From positions 1 to 39,440 of the forward strand of contig CAQUUC010000007.1 of the NCBI GenBank assembly GCA_948896235.1: a stretch of 39,440 bases of DNA, written 5' to 3'. Each line of letters begins with the position of its first letter. Position 1 is the first letter of the stretch. Made by a program: the position numbers and the translations under genes. This stretch comes from an uncultured Clostridia bacterium. GTDB taxonomy: Bacteria; Bacillota; Clostridia; TANB77; CAG-508. The notes below the pieces were generated by a model. The model did not search any database. It saw nothing but the letters and a program-made list of their open reading frames with translations, and was not told where the DNA came from. Positions 8,313-16,707 of the stretch are shown one piece after another.

Positions 8313-9311
8313 ATGGAAAATAAAAAATATAAACTTGCACTTGTTGGTGCTACTGGACTTGTGGGAAGAACTGCGATAAAAGTTCTTGAAGAAAAAAATT
8401 TACCAATTGATGAATATGCATTTTTTGCTTCTTCTAGATCAGCGGGCGCTTTAATTAATTTTATGGGAAAAGATTATACTGTTCGTGAACTAAAAGAAGA
8501 TTCTTTTGATGAAGGTTTTGATTTTGCAATATTTTCTGCTGGTGGAGATACTTCAAAGAAATTTTCTCCTATTGCTGCTAGTAAAGGTTGTATAGTAATT
8601 GATAATAGTAGTGCTTTTAGAATGGATAAAAATGTTCCCTTAGTTGTACCTGAAGTTAATCCTGAAGAAATAAAGAATAATCAAGGTATTATAGCAAATC
8701 CAAATTGTTCAACAATTCAAGCGGTAGTTGCTTTAAAACCACTAGATGATAAATATAAAATTAAGCGAATTGTTTATTCTACTTACCAAGCTGTTTCTGG
8801 TGCTGGTCAAAAGGGTGTAGATGATTTAGAAAATGGTATGAAAGGATTACCAAATAAAAAATTCCCACATCCAATATTAAATAACTGCTTACCACATATT
8901 GATGTTTTTCTAGATAATGGTTATACAAAAGAAGAAGAAAAAATGATAAATGAAACAAGAAAAATCTTAAAAACCCCAGATTTAAAAATAACCGCAACTA
9001 CTGTAAGAGTTCCAGTTGTAAACTCTCATAGTGAAAGCATTAACATAGAATTTGAAAATGGCTTCGATCTAGAAGAATTAATTAATACATTAAAAAATGC
9101 ACCAGGCATTATTGTTCAAGATGATGTTAATAATAACGTATATCCTCTTGCAACAAATGCGAATGGACATGATGAAGTATATGTTGGAAGAATTCGTAGA
9201 GATTATAGTGTTGAAAATGGAATTAATTTATGGGTTGTTGCAGATAATATAAGAAAAGGTGCTGCATCTAATGCTATACAAATTGTTGAGAAATTAATTA
9301 ATACAATATAA
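8313..9311 (+). CDS. asd: Aspartate-semialdehyde dehydrogenase
   Basis: 332 residues. The enzyme reduces aspartyl phosphate to aspartate semialdehyde with NADPH, for lysine/diaminopimelate, threonine and methionine synthesis. The N-terminal Rossmann motif is VGATGLVGRTAIKVLEE. The active-site cysteine is in NPNCSTIQAVVAL and the catalytic histidine region is RVPVVNSHSESINIEF. The C-terminus has YVGRIRRD and WVVADNIRKGAASNAIQI. ATG at 8313 is six bases from GAGGTG; the in-frame GTG at 8304 is part of that ribosome binding site. It is the only clear plus-strand gene and stands alone between divergent transketolase and convergent cupin. No in-frame CGG. Confidence 0.95.
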   Translation: MENKKYKLALVGATGLVGRTAIKVLEEKNLPIDEYAFFASSRSAGALINFMGKDYTVRELKEDSFDEGFDFAIFSAGGDTSKKFSPIAASKGCIVIDNSSAFRMDKNVPLVVPEVNPEEIKNNQGIIANPNCSTIQAVVALKPLDDKYKIKRIVYSTYQAVSGAGQKGVDDLENGMKGLPNKKFPHPILNNCLPHIDVFLDNGYTKEEEKMINETRKILKTPDLKITATTVRVPVVNSHSESINIEFENGFDLEELINTLKNAPGIIVQDDVNNNVYPLATNANGHDEVYVGRIRRDYSVENGINLWVVADNIRKGAASNAIQIVEKLINTI

Positions 9312-9315
9312 AAAA

Positions 9316-9340
9316 GGGGGTTGGACAAAAGTCCTCCCCC
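9316..9340 (-). terminator. Hairpin between convergent asd and cupin
   Basis: The inverted repeat GGGGG-tt-GGAC / GTCC-t-CCCCC has an AAAA loop. In the minus direction it is followed by a run of T, so it terminates the cupin gene; on the plus strand the tail is weak. It touches the cupin stop codon. Confidence 0.75.
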
Positions 9341-9714
9341 TACCTTCTTTTAACGAACCGTAAAACTGATTCGCCACGGGCAATATTTCTGCAGGAATGT
9401 GTTTCACCCTTCTTGCAGGTCATGGTCTCCCCCGGACCGTACTCCACGCCGTTAGATATAACCTTGCCCGCCAGAACCGTATATTCCTCCCAGTCATCCT
9501 TATGGTCATGCTCGCCTATTGTGGCGAAACGTTCCATTACGATTTTCCCGGATTCATATACCCTGGGATCTGGATGCTTAACCTGATCTTTATATATTAC
9601 GCAGGAAAAAAATCCGTTTTTCAGGTGTACCACGAGTTTTTTCCGCAGTATGCCCTCTTGAGCGCCTCGATCCAAGCTCTGTATAAGCTCCATTGTTGTC
9701 GTCATTTTAGTCAT
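9340..9714 (-). CDS. Small cupin-domain protein, GC-rich and probably transferred
   Basis: 124 residues with a single cupin beta-barrel: GEHDHKDDWEEYTVLAGKVISNG near residues 68-91 carries the metal-binding His and Glu pattern, and GETHSCRN carries the second histidine. The function is unknown; such small cupins bind metals or sense small molecules. Composition is about 50 % G+C by eye against under 30 % for its neighbours, a clear sign of recent transfer. It has two in-frame CGG codons (9643-9645, LRKK; 9358-9360, LRFV), and the cupin sequence makes sense only if both are plain Arg. If the host shifts +1 at CGG, translation would stop about eight codons after residue 24. ATG at 9714 has GGAG eight bases upstream. 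Confidence 0.8.
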   Translation of the reverse strand: MTKMTTTMELIQSLDRGAQEGILRKKLVVHLKNGFFSCVIYKDQVKHPDPRVYESGKIVMERFATIGEHDHKDDWEEYTVLAGKVISNGVEYGPGETMTCKKGETHSCRNIARGESVLRFVKRR

Positions 9715-9765
9715 AGTGTTTTCTCCTTCCTATACTTTTGGATGTTGGTTTTTAAAGATATTTAT

Positions 9766-9794
9766 ATTTTACCATACTTTTCGTAAACTTTCAA
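9766..9794 (-). promoter_or_regulatory. Promoter of the cupin gene
   Basis: The minus strand shows TTGAAA (9789-9794), a 17-base spacer and TAAAAT (9766-9771). The promoter is AT-rich although the ORF is GC-rich. Confidence 0.6.
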
Positions 9795-9865
9795 GTATAT
9801 ATGATAGTTCTTTTATATCATGATTATATGCATATTTATTTAGTCTATAGTCCACCATTACACCT

Positions 9866-11047
9866 TTATTTATTATTGTTTATAAATTCTTTATATTCTG
9901 GTGACATATTTCTTAGTCTTTCTACTACTTCAACTAATGCATTTACTAAAAAATCTATATCCTCTTTTGTATTATCCGTTCCAAAGGTTGTTCTTAGCGA
10001 ACTATATGCTATTTCTTTAGATAATCCTATTGCAATTAAAACATGGGATGGATCTAATGAACCTGAAGTACAAGCAGATCCACTTGAGGCACATATTCCT
10101 TTCATATCTAAATTTAAAAGTAATGCTTCTCCTTCTACAAATCTAAAGGAAATATTTGCATTTCCTGGAAGTCTTTTGGCTCTATGTCCATTTAATTTTA
10201 TATATGGTATTCTTTGTTCTACTTGTGATATATAATAGTCTCTTAAATCTGTAAGTTTTTTATTATATTCATCAAAATTTTCATATACAAGTTCAATTGC
10301 TTTTCCCATTCCTACAATCCCCGCAACGTTTTCTGTTCCTGCGCGTTTATTTCTTTCTTGATGACCTCCATCTTGTATTTTATCAAAGTTTACTCCTTGT
10401 CTTACATACAATGCTCCCATACCTTTTGGTCCATAAAATTTGTGTGCAGACATTGAAAGTAAATCTATATTTAAGTTATTTACATCTATTCTAACATTTC
10501 CTACCGCTTGAACAGCATCTGTATGAAAATATACCTTATGTCTTTTTGCAATTTCTCCTATTTCTTTAATAGGCTGTAATGTTCCAATTTCATTATTTGC
10601 AAACATAACTGAAATTAATATTGTTTTATCTGTAATGGCTTCTTCTAATTCTCTTAAACTTATTAAGCCTTCACTATCTACATTTAAGTATGTTACATTA
10701 AAACCTTGTTTTTCTAAGTTTTGGCATGTGTGTAATACTGCTGGATGTTCTATTTTTGTAGTTATAATATGATTTCCTTTTTCTATATTTGCATATGCCA
10801 CACCTTTTATAGCTAAATTATCACTTTCACTTCCACATGAAGTAAAATAAATTTCTTTAGATCCCGCTCCTATTGCATGTGCTACTTTATCCCTAGCATT
10901 TTCTACTGCTTTTTTAGATTTTCTACCAATACTATAAACAGATGAAGCATTACCAAAGTTTAATGTAAAATATGGAAGCATCTCTTTTACAACTTCTTCC
11001 TTTGTGGCAGTGGTTGCTGCATGATCAAAATATCTTAATCTTTCCAT
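9866..11047 (-). CDS. Cysteine desulfurase (IscS/NifS type)
   Basis: 393 residues, a PLP enzyme that takes sulfur from cysteine for iron-sulfur clusters or tRNA thiolation. The PLP lysine is in SMSAHKFYGPKG, a PLP-contacting histidine in TTKIEHPAVL, and Asp and Gln in YFHTDAVQAVGN. The catalytic cysteine is in ASSGSACTSGSLDPSHVL, whose loop suits the NifS/IscS group. The N-terminal YFDHAATT is intact. ATG at 11047 has AGAGGT upstream. No scaffold iscU or thiI lies beside it, so the exact pathway is open. No in-frame CGG. Confidence 0.93.
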   Translation of the reverse strand: MERLRYFDHAATTATKEEVVKEMLPYFTLNFGNASSVYSIGRKSKKAVENARDKVAHAIGAGSKEIYFTSCGSESDNLAIKGVAYANIEKGNHIITTKIEHPAVLHTCQNLEKQGFNVTYLNVDSEGLISLRELEEAITDKTILISVMFANNEIGTLQPIKEIGEIAKRHKVYFHTDAVQAVGNVRIDVNNLNIDLLSMSAHKFYGPKGMGALYVRQGVNFDKIQDGGHQERNKRAGTENVAGIVGMGKAIELVYENFDEYNKKLTDLRDYYISQVEQRIPYIKLNGHRAKRLPGNANISFRFVEGEALLLNLDMKGICASSGSACTSGSLDPSHVLIAIGLSKEIAYSSLRTTFGTDNTKEDIDFLVNALVEVVERLRNMSPEYKEFINNNK

Positions 11048-11174
11048 TTGCTTACCTCTTTTCTTTTTTGTTAGTTTCCCATAACATTTTCTTGCTATAT
11101 TTTTTCAAGTACTTTCTTAATATTATATGGAAGATTTTGAAAAAAATACTAAAATGGTATAAGCTAAAAGTAAA

Positions 11175-11207
11175 AGACCATAGGAACATCACATATTCCT
11201 ATGGTCT
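11175..11207 (-). terminator. Terminator after ileS
   Basis: A perfect 12-bp inverted repeat (11175-11186 and 11196-11207) lies 12 bases past the ileS stop, with a T-rich minus-direction tail. Confidence 0.8.
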
Positions 11208-11218
11208 CTTCTTATATT

Positions 11219-13993
11219 CTATTTTAAATTTTCGCTACATCTATGACAGATCGTAGGATTTTCTTTATCTTCTCCAACAGTTTCAGAATACATCCAACAT
11301 CTTTCACATTTTTCTCCTGGAGCTTGTTCTACTCTTACACCTACAATAGCATCTTTATCTATCTCTTCTTTTCCTTCTTTAATTTCAACAGCTGAAACTA
11401 TAAATATCTCTTTTAAAAGTTCTTCTTTTCCTTTTATAAATTCATATTCTTCTCCATCTGCGAAAAGAATTACTTTTGCTGCAAGTGATAATCCTATTTC
11501 TTTATTTGCTCTTGCAATTTCAAGTTTTTTAGCTACTTCATCTTTTATTTTAATATATTTTGCCCATTTTTCTTCAAGTTCTTTGTTATCATATTTAGGA
11601 TTTACTTCTGGATAATATGAAAGCATTACACTTTCAGTATTTTCTTTAGTCTTATGTGGCATGAATTTCCATATCTCTTCTGCTGTATAACAAGTCATTG
11701 GTGCAAGTATTCTAACTAAACTTGATAATATTTCATACATTACAGTTTGTGCTGCTCTTCTTTCGATAGAATCTGTTTTTGCTGTATATAATCTATCTTT
11801 TATTATATCTAAGTAAAAAGCACTCATATCTACAACGCAGAATTGATTTATTGCATGATATGCGTTGTGGAAATCATATACATCATAAGACTCTGTACAA
11901 TCTTTAACAAGTTTATTTAATCTTGCTAGTGCCCATTTATCAATTTCTTGTAAATCTTCATAAGCAACTGGTTTATTTACATCAAAATCACTTATATTTC
12001 CTAAAATATATCTTGCTGTATTACGTATTTTTCTATAAACTTCTGTTACTTGTTTTATAATATTTTTTGAACCGCTTACATCTGATTTATAATCTGATGA
12101 TAATACCCATAATCTTAATACATCTGCTCCAGATTCATTTATAACATCTTTAGGGTCAATTCCATTTCCAAGACTCTTAGACATCTTTCTTCCTTGTTCA
12201 TCAACTGTATAACCGTGTGTTAATACTTCTTTATAAGGTGCTTTTCCTTTTGTTGCAACAGAAGTTAATATTGATGATTGGAACCATCCTCTATATTGGT
12301 CACTTCCTTCTAGATAAAGGTTAGCTTCTGGAAGACCACGTTCCTCAAGTACAGATTCATGAGTAGAACCAGAATCGAACCATACATCCATTATGTCTGT
12401 TTCCTTTTTAAATTCTGTACTACCACAATGAGGACATTTTGCACCTATCGGCATTAACTCTTTTTCTGTTAATCCAAACCATGCATTTGAGCCTTGTTCT
12501 TTAAATATATTTTGAACTTTTTTTAGACTTTCTTCAGTTACATATTCTTTTTCACAATCTTTACAATAGAATATTGGTATTGGTACTCCCCAGGTTCTTT
12601 GACGAGATATACACCAATCGTTTCTATCTTCAACCATTTTACTTATTCTTTCTTCTCCCCAAGCTGGATACCATTTAACACCTTTTATTGCTTCTAGAGT
12701 TTCTTTTCTAAATCCATCAACAGATGCAAACCATTGGTTTGTTGCTCTATATATTACTGGATGTTTACATCTCCAACAATGTGGATATGAGTGGTTTACA
12801 ACTTCAGATGCAAGTAAATATCCATTTTCATCTAGCCATTTTATTATTTCTTTATCTGATTTTGCATAATACATTCCAGAAAACTGTCCTGCTTCTTCTG
12901 TTTGGTGACCTTTTGAGTTTACTGTTACTACTATATCTAATCCATTTTTTAATCCACAAAGGTAGTCCTCTTTACCATATCCAGGAGCTGTATGTACTGC
13001 ACCTGTACCAGTACCAAGTTCTACTAAAATTGTATCATCACTTCCTAGTACTACTCTTGAAGTTCTATCTAAGAATGGATGCTTACATAGTACTCCTTCT
13101 AGCTCAGTTCCTTCAAACTCAGCTATTGGTTTATATTCCTCTATTCCTGCTTTTTCCATAACAGTTTTAACAAGTTCAGTTGCTATTATTACTTTTTCTT
13201 TTCCTATATCTACTATAGAATATTTGTAATCTGATCCTATTGTTATTCCCATATTTCCTGGTAATGTCCAAGGTGTTGTTGTCCAAATTACTATTGATGT
13301 ATTTTCTACATCAAATAAGCCTTTAGCATCTACTACTGGGAATTTTACATATGCTGTATTTGAATTTACATCTTTATATTCAATTTCAGCTTCTGCAAGT
13401 GCTGTTTCACAGTCTGTACACCAGTATACTGGTTTTAATCCTTTATATATATATCCTTTTTTATACATATCTGCAAATACACCTATTTGACGAGCTTCCA
13501 TTTGTGGTTGATATGTTATATATGGATTTTCCCAATCAGCTAATACTCCTAAACGTTTAAAGCCTACTATTTGTTTATCTTTATAATCTTCAGTAAATTG
13601 TTTACAAGTATCTCTAAAGGTATTTACTGGTATTTCATCTCTATTTAATCCTAATTTTTCTATTGCCTTTTTTTCTGTTGGCATACCATGTGTATCAAAT
13701 CCTGGCACAAATGGTGTATAGTATCCTTGTAAGTTTTTATATCTTACTATTGTATCTTTTAATATTTTATTTAATGCATGGCCTAGATGTATTTCACCAT
13801 TTGCATATGGAGGTCCATCATGTAAAACAAAGGGCTCTTTTCCTTCATTTTTTTTAAGCATTTTTTCATACAAACCATTTTCGAAAACTTCTTCTAATAT
13901 TTTTGGTTCATTTTCTGGTAGACTTGCTCTCATTGGAAAGTCTGTTTTTGGTAAGTTTAATGTTTTTCCATAATCTTTCTTTTCTTCACACAT
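11219..13993 (-). CDS. ileS: Isoleucyl-tRNA synthetase
   Basis: 924 residues, the full bacterial length. The class I HIGH motif is GEIHLGHALNKILK near residue 70 and KMSKS is in DEQGRKMSKSLGN. The CP1 editing domain holds TTPWTLPGN and the GTGAVHTAPGYG region. The C-terminus carries two zinc-finger cysteine pairs (CERCW and CHRCSEN). It starts with ATG behind AAGGAGG and is preceded by an isoleucine T-box. It has no CGG codon in 924 residues, which fits avoidance of that codon as arginine. Confidence 0.97.
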   Translation of the reverse strand: MCEEKKDYGKTLNLPKTDFPMRASLPENEPKILEEVFENGLYEKMLKKNEGKEPFVLHDGPPYANGEIHLGHALNKILKDTIVRYKNLQGYYTPFVPGFDTHGMPTEKKAIEKLGLNRDEIPVNTFRDTCKQFTEDYKDKQIVGFKRLGVLADWENPYITYQPQMEARQIGVFADMYKKGYIYKGLKPVYWCTDCETALAEAEIEYKDVNSNTAYVKFPVVDAKGLFDVENTSIVIWTTTPWTLPGNMGITIGSDYKYSIVDIGKEKVIIATELVKTVMEKAGIEEYKPIAEFEGTELEGVLCKHPFLDRTSRVVLGSDDTILVELGTGTGAVHTAPGYGKEDYLCGLKNGLDIVVTVNSKGHQTEEAGQFSGMYYAKSDKEIIKWLDENGYLLASEVVNHSYPHCWRCKHPVIYRATNQWFASVDGFRKETLEAIKGVKWYPAWGEERISKMVEDRNDWCISRQRTWGVPIPIFYCKDCEKEYVTEESLKKVQNIFKEQGSNAWFGLTEKELMPIGAKCPHCGSTEFKKETDIMDVWFDSGSTHESVLEERGLPEANLYLEGSDQYRGWFQSSILTSVATKGKAPYKEVLTHGYTVDEQGRKMSKSLGNGIDPKDVINESGADVLRLWVLSSDYKSDVSGSKNIIKQVTEVYRKIRNTARYILGNISDFDVNKPVAYEDLQEIDKWALARLNKLVKDCTESYDVYDFHNAYHAINQFCVVDMSAFYLDIIKDRLYTAKTDSIERRAAQTVMYEILSSLVRILAPMTCYTAEEIWKFMPHKTKENTESVMLSYYPEVNPKYDNKELEEKWAKYIKIKDEVAKKLEIARANKEIGLSLAAKVILFADGEEYEFIKGKEELLKEIFIVSAVEIKEGKEEIDKDAIVGVRVEQAPGEKCERCWMYSETVGEDKENPTICHRCSENLK

Positions 13994-14014
13994 ATATTTT
14001 TCCTCCTTAATTTA

Positions 14015-14279
14015 ATCAAAAAAATCCATTTCATCCTATATTATAGGACGAAATGGATTATATTCCGCGGTACCACCTAATTTAGAAATATTTTTATATT
14101 TCTCTCTTAATTACTTTATAACGTAAGCTACACGATTTGTTCTACTCTCTTTCAAACAAATAACAAAAAGGTGATAACTTATAACTTATTATGCTACTAG
14201 AATCACACCCATCTCTAGCTCTCTTTAGCTTTTACATTATTGCCTTGTCCTTTTTATAGTTTTTAATTATTATGTTCTT
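14015..14279 (-). promoter_or_regulatory. T-box leader of ileS
   Basis: The leader holds the T-box bulge core AGGTGGTACCGCGG (14065-14078), which pairs with the tRNA acceptor end, followed by a terminator stem. The upstream part contains a long stem I. A likely specifier is ATC (Ile) at 14173-14175, followed by A, in the sequence GTTATCACC. Uncharged tRNA-Ile would favour the antiterminator and turn on ileS. Confidence 0.9.
14023..14059 (-). terminator. T-box terminator stem
   Basis: An 18-bp stem (14023-14040 and 14042-14059, one G-U pair) is followed in the minus direction by eight T. Its 5' arm follows directly on the T-box core. Confidence 0.85.
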
Positions 14280-14280
14280 T

Positions 14281-14309
14281 ATTTTACCACTTTAATCAGT
14301 TTTTGACAA
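14281..14309 (-). promoter_or_regulatory. Promoter of the ileS T-box leader
   Basis: The minus strand shows TTGTCA (14304-14309), a 17-base spacer and TAAAAT (14281-14286), just upstream of the T-box. Confidence 0.65.
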
Positions 14310-14316
14310 GTGTTTT

Positions 14317-15196
14317 TTATATAATTACTATATCTCTTTTTAAAAAACCATTTTTTGACTCTGCTGTTCCTATAAATGTATTATCTACTCTATATATTCT
14401 ACATATACCATCTTGTATATCTTTTTTTAATTTTATTCCATTTAAAAATTGTATGACTTCTTTATCTGTTAATTCACAACTTGGCTTATCTTTTAACAGT
14501 TCTTCAAAGCCTATAAAGTGTTTTTCTATAAATTTTAAATTATCTTTATTCTCTTTTAATTCTCCAATTTTTATAGAATTTTCTATATTAAATCTACCTA
14601 CTTGTTGCCTTTCTAATTCTTTCATACAACCAATTGTATTTAATTTTTTAGCAATATCTTCACACAATGAGCGTATATATGTACCTTTTGAACATTCCAC
14701 TATAAATATAACTTCATTATTTTTATGATCAAATTCTTCTAAATATATATTATATATATTTATTGTTCTAGGTTTAACTTCTACCTCTTTTCCCATTCTT
14801 GCATATTCATACAATTTCTTTCCATTTACTTTAATTGCAGAATACATTGGAGGATATTGCTCTTGTTCACCGTTTAAAAGTTTCTAAAACAATTTTTATC
14901 AAATCTTCTGTAACTTCATTTTCTTTTATTTCTTGTGTATTAAGAACTTCACCTGTTATATCCCCTGTAGTAGTACTAATACCTAATTTTAAAGTTGCTT
15001 TATATGTTTTATCATGTTCTATTAAGTACTTAGATAATTTAGTACCTTTTCCAACAAGTAATGGTAATACTCCTGTAGCATTTGGATCAAGCGTTCCAGT
15101 ATGCCCTACTTTTTCATTTAATGTTTTTTTTACTATTGCTACAACATCATGTGATGTGTAATCTTTTTCTTTATTTATTACTATAATTCCATCCAT
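14317..15196 (-). CDS. truB: tRNA pseudouridine-55 synthase TruB, recoded at CGG
   Basis: 292 residues after one +1 shift at codon 109. TruB makes pseudouridine 55 in the T-loop of tRNA. The catalytic aspartate is in GHTGTLDPNATGVLPL. The shift joins LIKIVLETFK to GEQEQYPPMYSAIKVNGKKLYEYAR, the family's Q-x-PP-x-YSA-x-K pattern. Further on is GTYIRSLCEDIAKKL, whose conserved Arg is a CGC codon. Without the shift, CGG is directly followed by TGA and the product lacks half the catalytic domain. It is the last gene of the rimP-nusA-infB operon; ATG at 15196 has GGAG upstream. Confidence 0.94.
14870..14872 (-). other. CGG +1 recoding site, truB
   Basis: The zero frame reads act ttt aaa CGG tga, an immediate stop. 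Skipping the C gives TFKGEQEQYPPMYSA, the conserved TruB segment. Confidence 0.95.
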
Positions 15197-15217
15197 TATT
15201 TTTCTCCAATAATAAAT

Positions 15218-15240
15218 GGGTAGGAATATTTTTCCTACCC
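15218..15240 (-). terminator. Hairpin between nrnA and truB
   Basis: A perfect 9-bp inverted repeat (15218-15226 and 15232-15240) with a short A/T-rich tail. It may attenuate or process the operon transcript rather than end it, because truB follows at once. Confidence 0.5.
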
Positions 15241-15282
15241 TATCCCTAAAAGGTGGACCGATATTTATAATTTATATCAAGT

Positions 15283-16231
15283 CTATCTTAAATAATTCTT
15301 AACCTCATGAATTAACTTTTCTTTTGCTTCTAAAAGTGGTAGATGAATTGAGCATCCGTGCAGCTCTCATATGTCCTCCTCCACCAAACATCATACATAC
15401 ATCTGATACATTAACATATTCATTTGAACGAAGTGATCCTTTAAAGAAACCATCAGCTTCTCTTAATAATATAGAAACCTCTACTCCTTCTATTGTTCTT
15501 CCTATATCAACTAGTCCATCGTGATCACCATTTTTAGCCTGAACTTTTTGTTCATCTTCTTTTGTTATGTATGTAAAAGCTATTTTTCCTTGTTCTAATA
15601 ATTCTAGTCTATCAATAGCAAGTCTCATAAGAGCGAAATTTCCTTTTGTTCGAATTTCTAAAACTCTTCTATATACCTCCGATACATTTACCCCTATACT
15701 TAATAACCAAGAGGTAAATTCAAAGGTCTCTTTTGATGTTCCAGCATATTTAAATCCACCAGTATCTGTAATAATACCAGTAAGTAAACAAGTTCCTATC
15801 TCTTTTGTTATATTTACACCTAAAAATTCTAAAACTAATATTAGTATTTGGCAACAAGCTGGTGCATCTGGATTTACAAAGTTATAGTCTGCAAACATTT
15901 TATTACTTCCATGATGATCTATATTAATTGTTACTTTAGCCTCTTCAAAATATTTTGCAAAACCATTTAATCTTTTTATATCAGCTGCATCAAGCGCAAT
16001 TGCTAAATCATAATATGTATCGCCTTCTTTTTTTATTTCTTCTGCACCTTTCAAAAAATTAAAAGTCTCAGGATATTCTGGTATTATAAGGTCTACTTGT
16101 TTATTTAGTTGTTTTAAAGCGTTATACATTGCAAGTGATGATCCAACCGCATCTCCATCAGGTGATTCATGTGTTAGTATTACAATTTTACCTGCTCTGT
16201 CAATTTCTTCTTTTATATTATCTAATGTCAT
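15283..16231 (-). CDS. nrnA: DHH-family nanoRNase/pAp phosphatase NrnA, recoded near its C-terminus
   Basis: About 315 residues after a +1 shift at codon 292. NrnA degrades oligoribonucleotides of 2-5 nt and removes the 3' phosphate of pAp. The DHH metal motifs are HESPDGDAVGSSLA near residue 20, ALDAAD, and NIDHHGSN, with TDTGGF later. The DHHA1 domain ends in GGGGHMRAA, then CGG. Skipping the C gives AAGCSIHLPLLEAKEKLIHE, the family GGHxxAAG ending, and the natural stop moves to 15283. The zero frame instead gives a short odd Ser/Arg/Lys tail. ATG at 16231, behind AGGAAAG. Confidence 0.93.
15356..15358 (-). other. CGG +1 recoding site, nrnA
   Basis: The zero frame reads aga gct gca CGG atg ctc. 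Skipping the C gives RAAGCSIHLPL, matching the conserved GGGGHxxAAG motif that contacts substrate in DHHA1 domains. Confidence 0.93.
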
Positions 16232-16260
16232 TATAAAACTTTCCTTTCTTGCTGTAGTAA

Positions 16261-16278
16261 GCGGACTCTTAGTTCCGC
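16261..16278 (-). other. Small GC-rich hairpin between rbfA and nrnA
   Basis: GCGGA and TCCGC (16261-16265 and 16274-16278) pair around an 8-base loop in the gap between the two genes. There is no T-run, so a role in mRNA processing or stability is a guess. Confidence 0.35.
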
Positions 16279-16307
16279 CCCTACATTATCTACTTGTATA
16301 CTTTAAT

Positions 16308-16691
16308 TTATTCTTCATCTGATTCTTTTTCTTCTGGTTTTACATCTTTCATTATATCTCTTAATATAGAATCTATTTTTGCACCATATTCAATTGAGTC
16401 GTCAAGTTCAAATATAAGTTCTGGTGTAATCCTTAAATTTATTCTTTTTGCAATTTCTGTCCTTATATATCCAGATGATTTTTTTAATCCTGCTAAGGTT
16501 TCTTTTATGTTTTTAGAATTTAAAATACTAACATATACTTTAGCATATTTCAAATCTGGTGTGATTTTTGCTTTTGTAACACTTATTAAGCCTGTTACAT
16601 TAGGATTATTAAGTTCATAGCTAATTATATGACTAATTTCTTTTTTTAATTCCTCATTAATCCTTTCAAATCTTGTGTTATTCTTTGGCAT
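16308..16691 (-). CDS. rbfA: Ribosome-binding factor A
   Basis: 127 residues. RbfA helps mature the 30S subunit near helix 1 of 16S rRNA. The N-terminal RFERINEELKKEISHIIS, the central VTKAKITPDLKYAKVYVSI and the KH-like LRITPELIFELDDSIEYGAKID are family features. The end is acidic and disordered. ATG at 16691 behind AAGGAGG, in the usual place between infB and nrnA. Confidence 0.94.
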   Translation of the reverse strand: MPKNNTRFERINEELKKEISHIISYELNNPNVTGLISVTKAKITPDLKYAKVYVSILNSKNIKETLAGLKKSSGYIRTEIAKRINLRITPELIFELDDSIEYGAKIDSILRDIMKDVKPEEKESDEE

Positions 16692-16707
16692 ATTTGCCTC
16701 CTTATCT

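Noticed and set aside
9397..9786. Plus-strand open frame opposite the cupin gene
   Set aside because: The minus-strand frame shows a clear cupin with ribosome binding site and promoter; the plus frame has no recognisable features.
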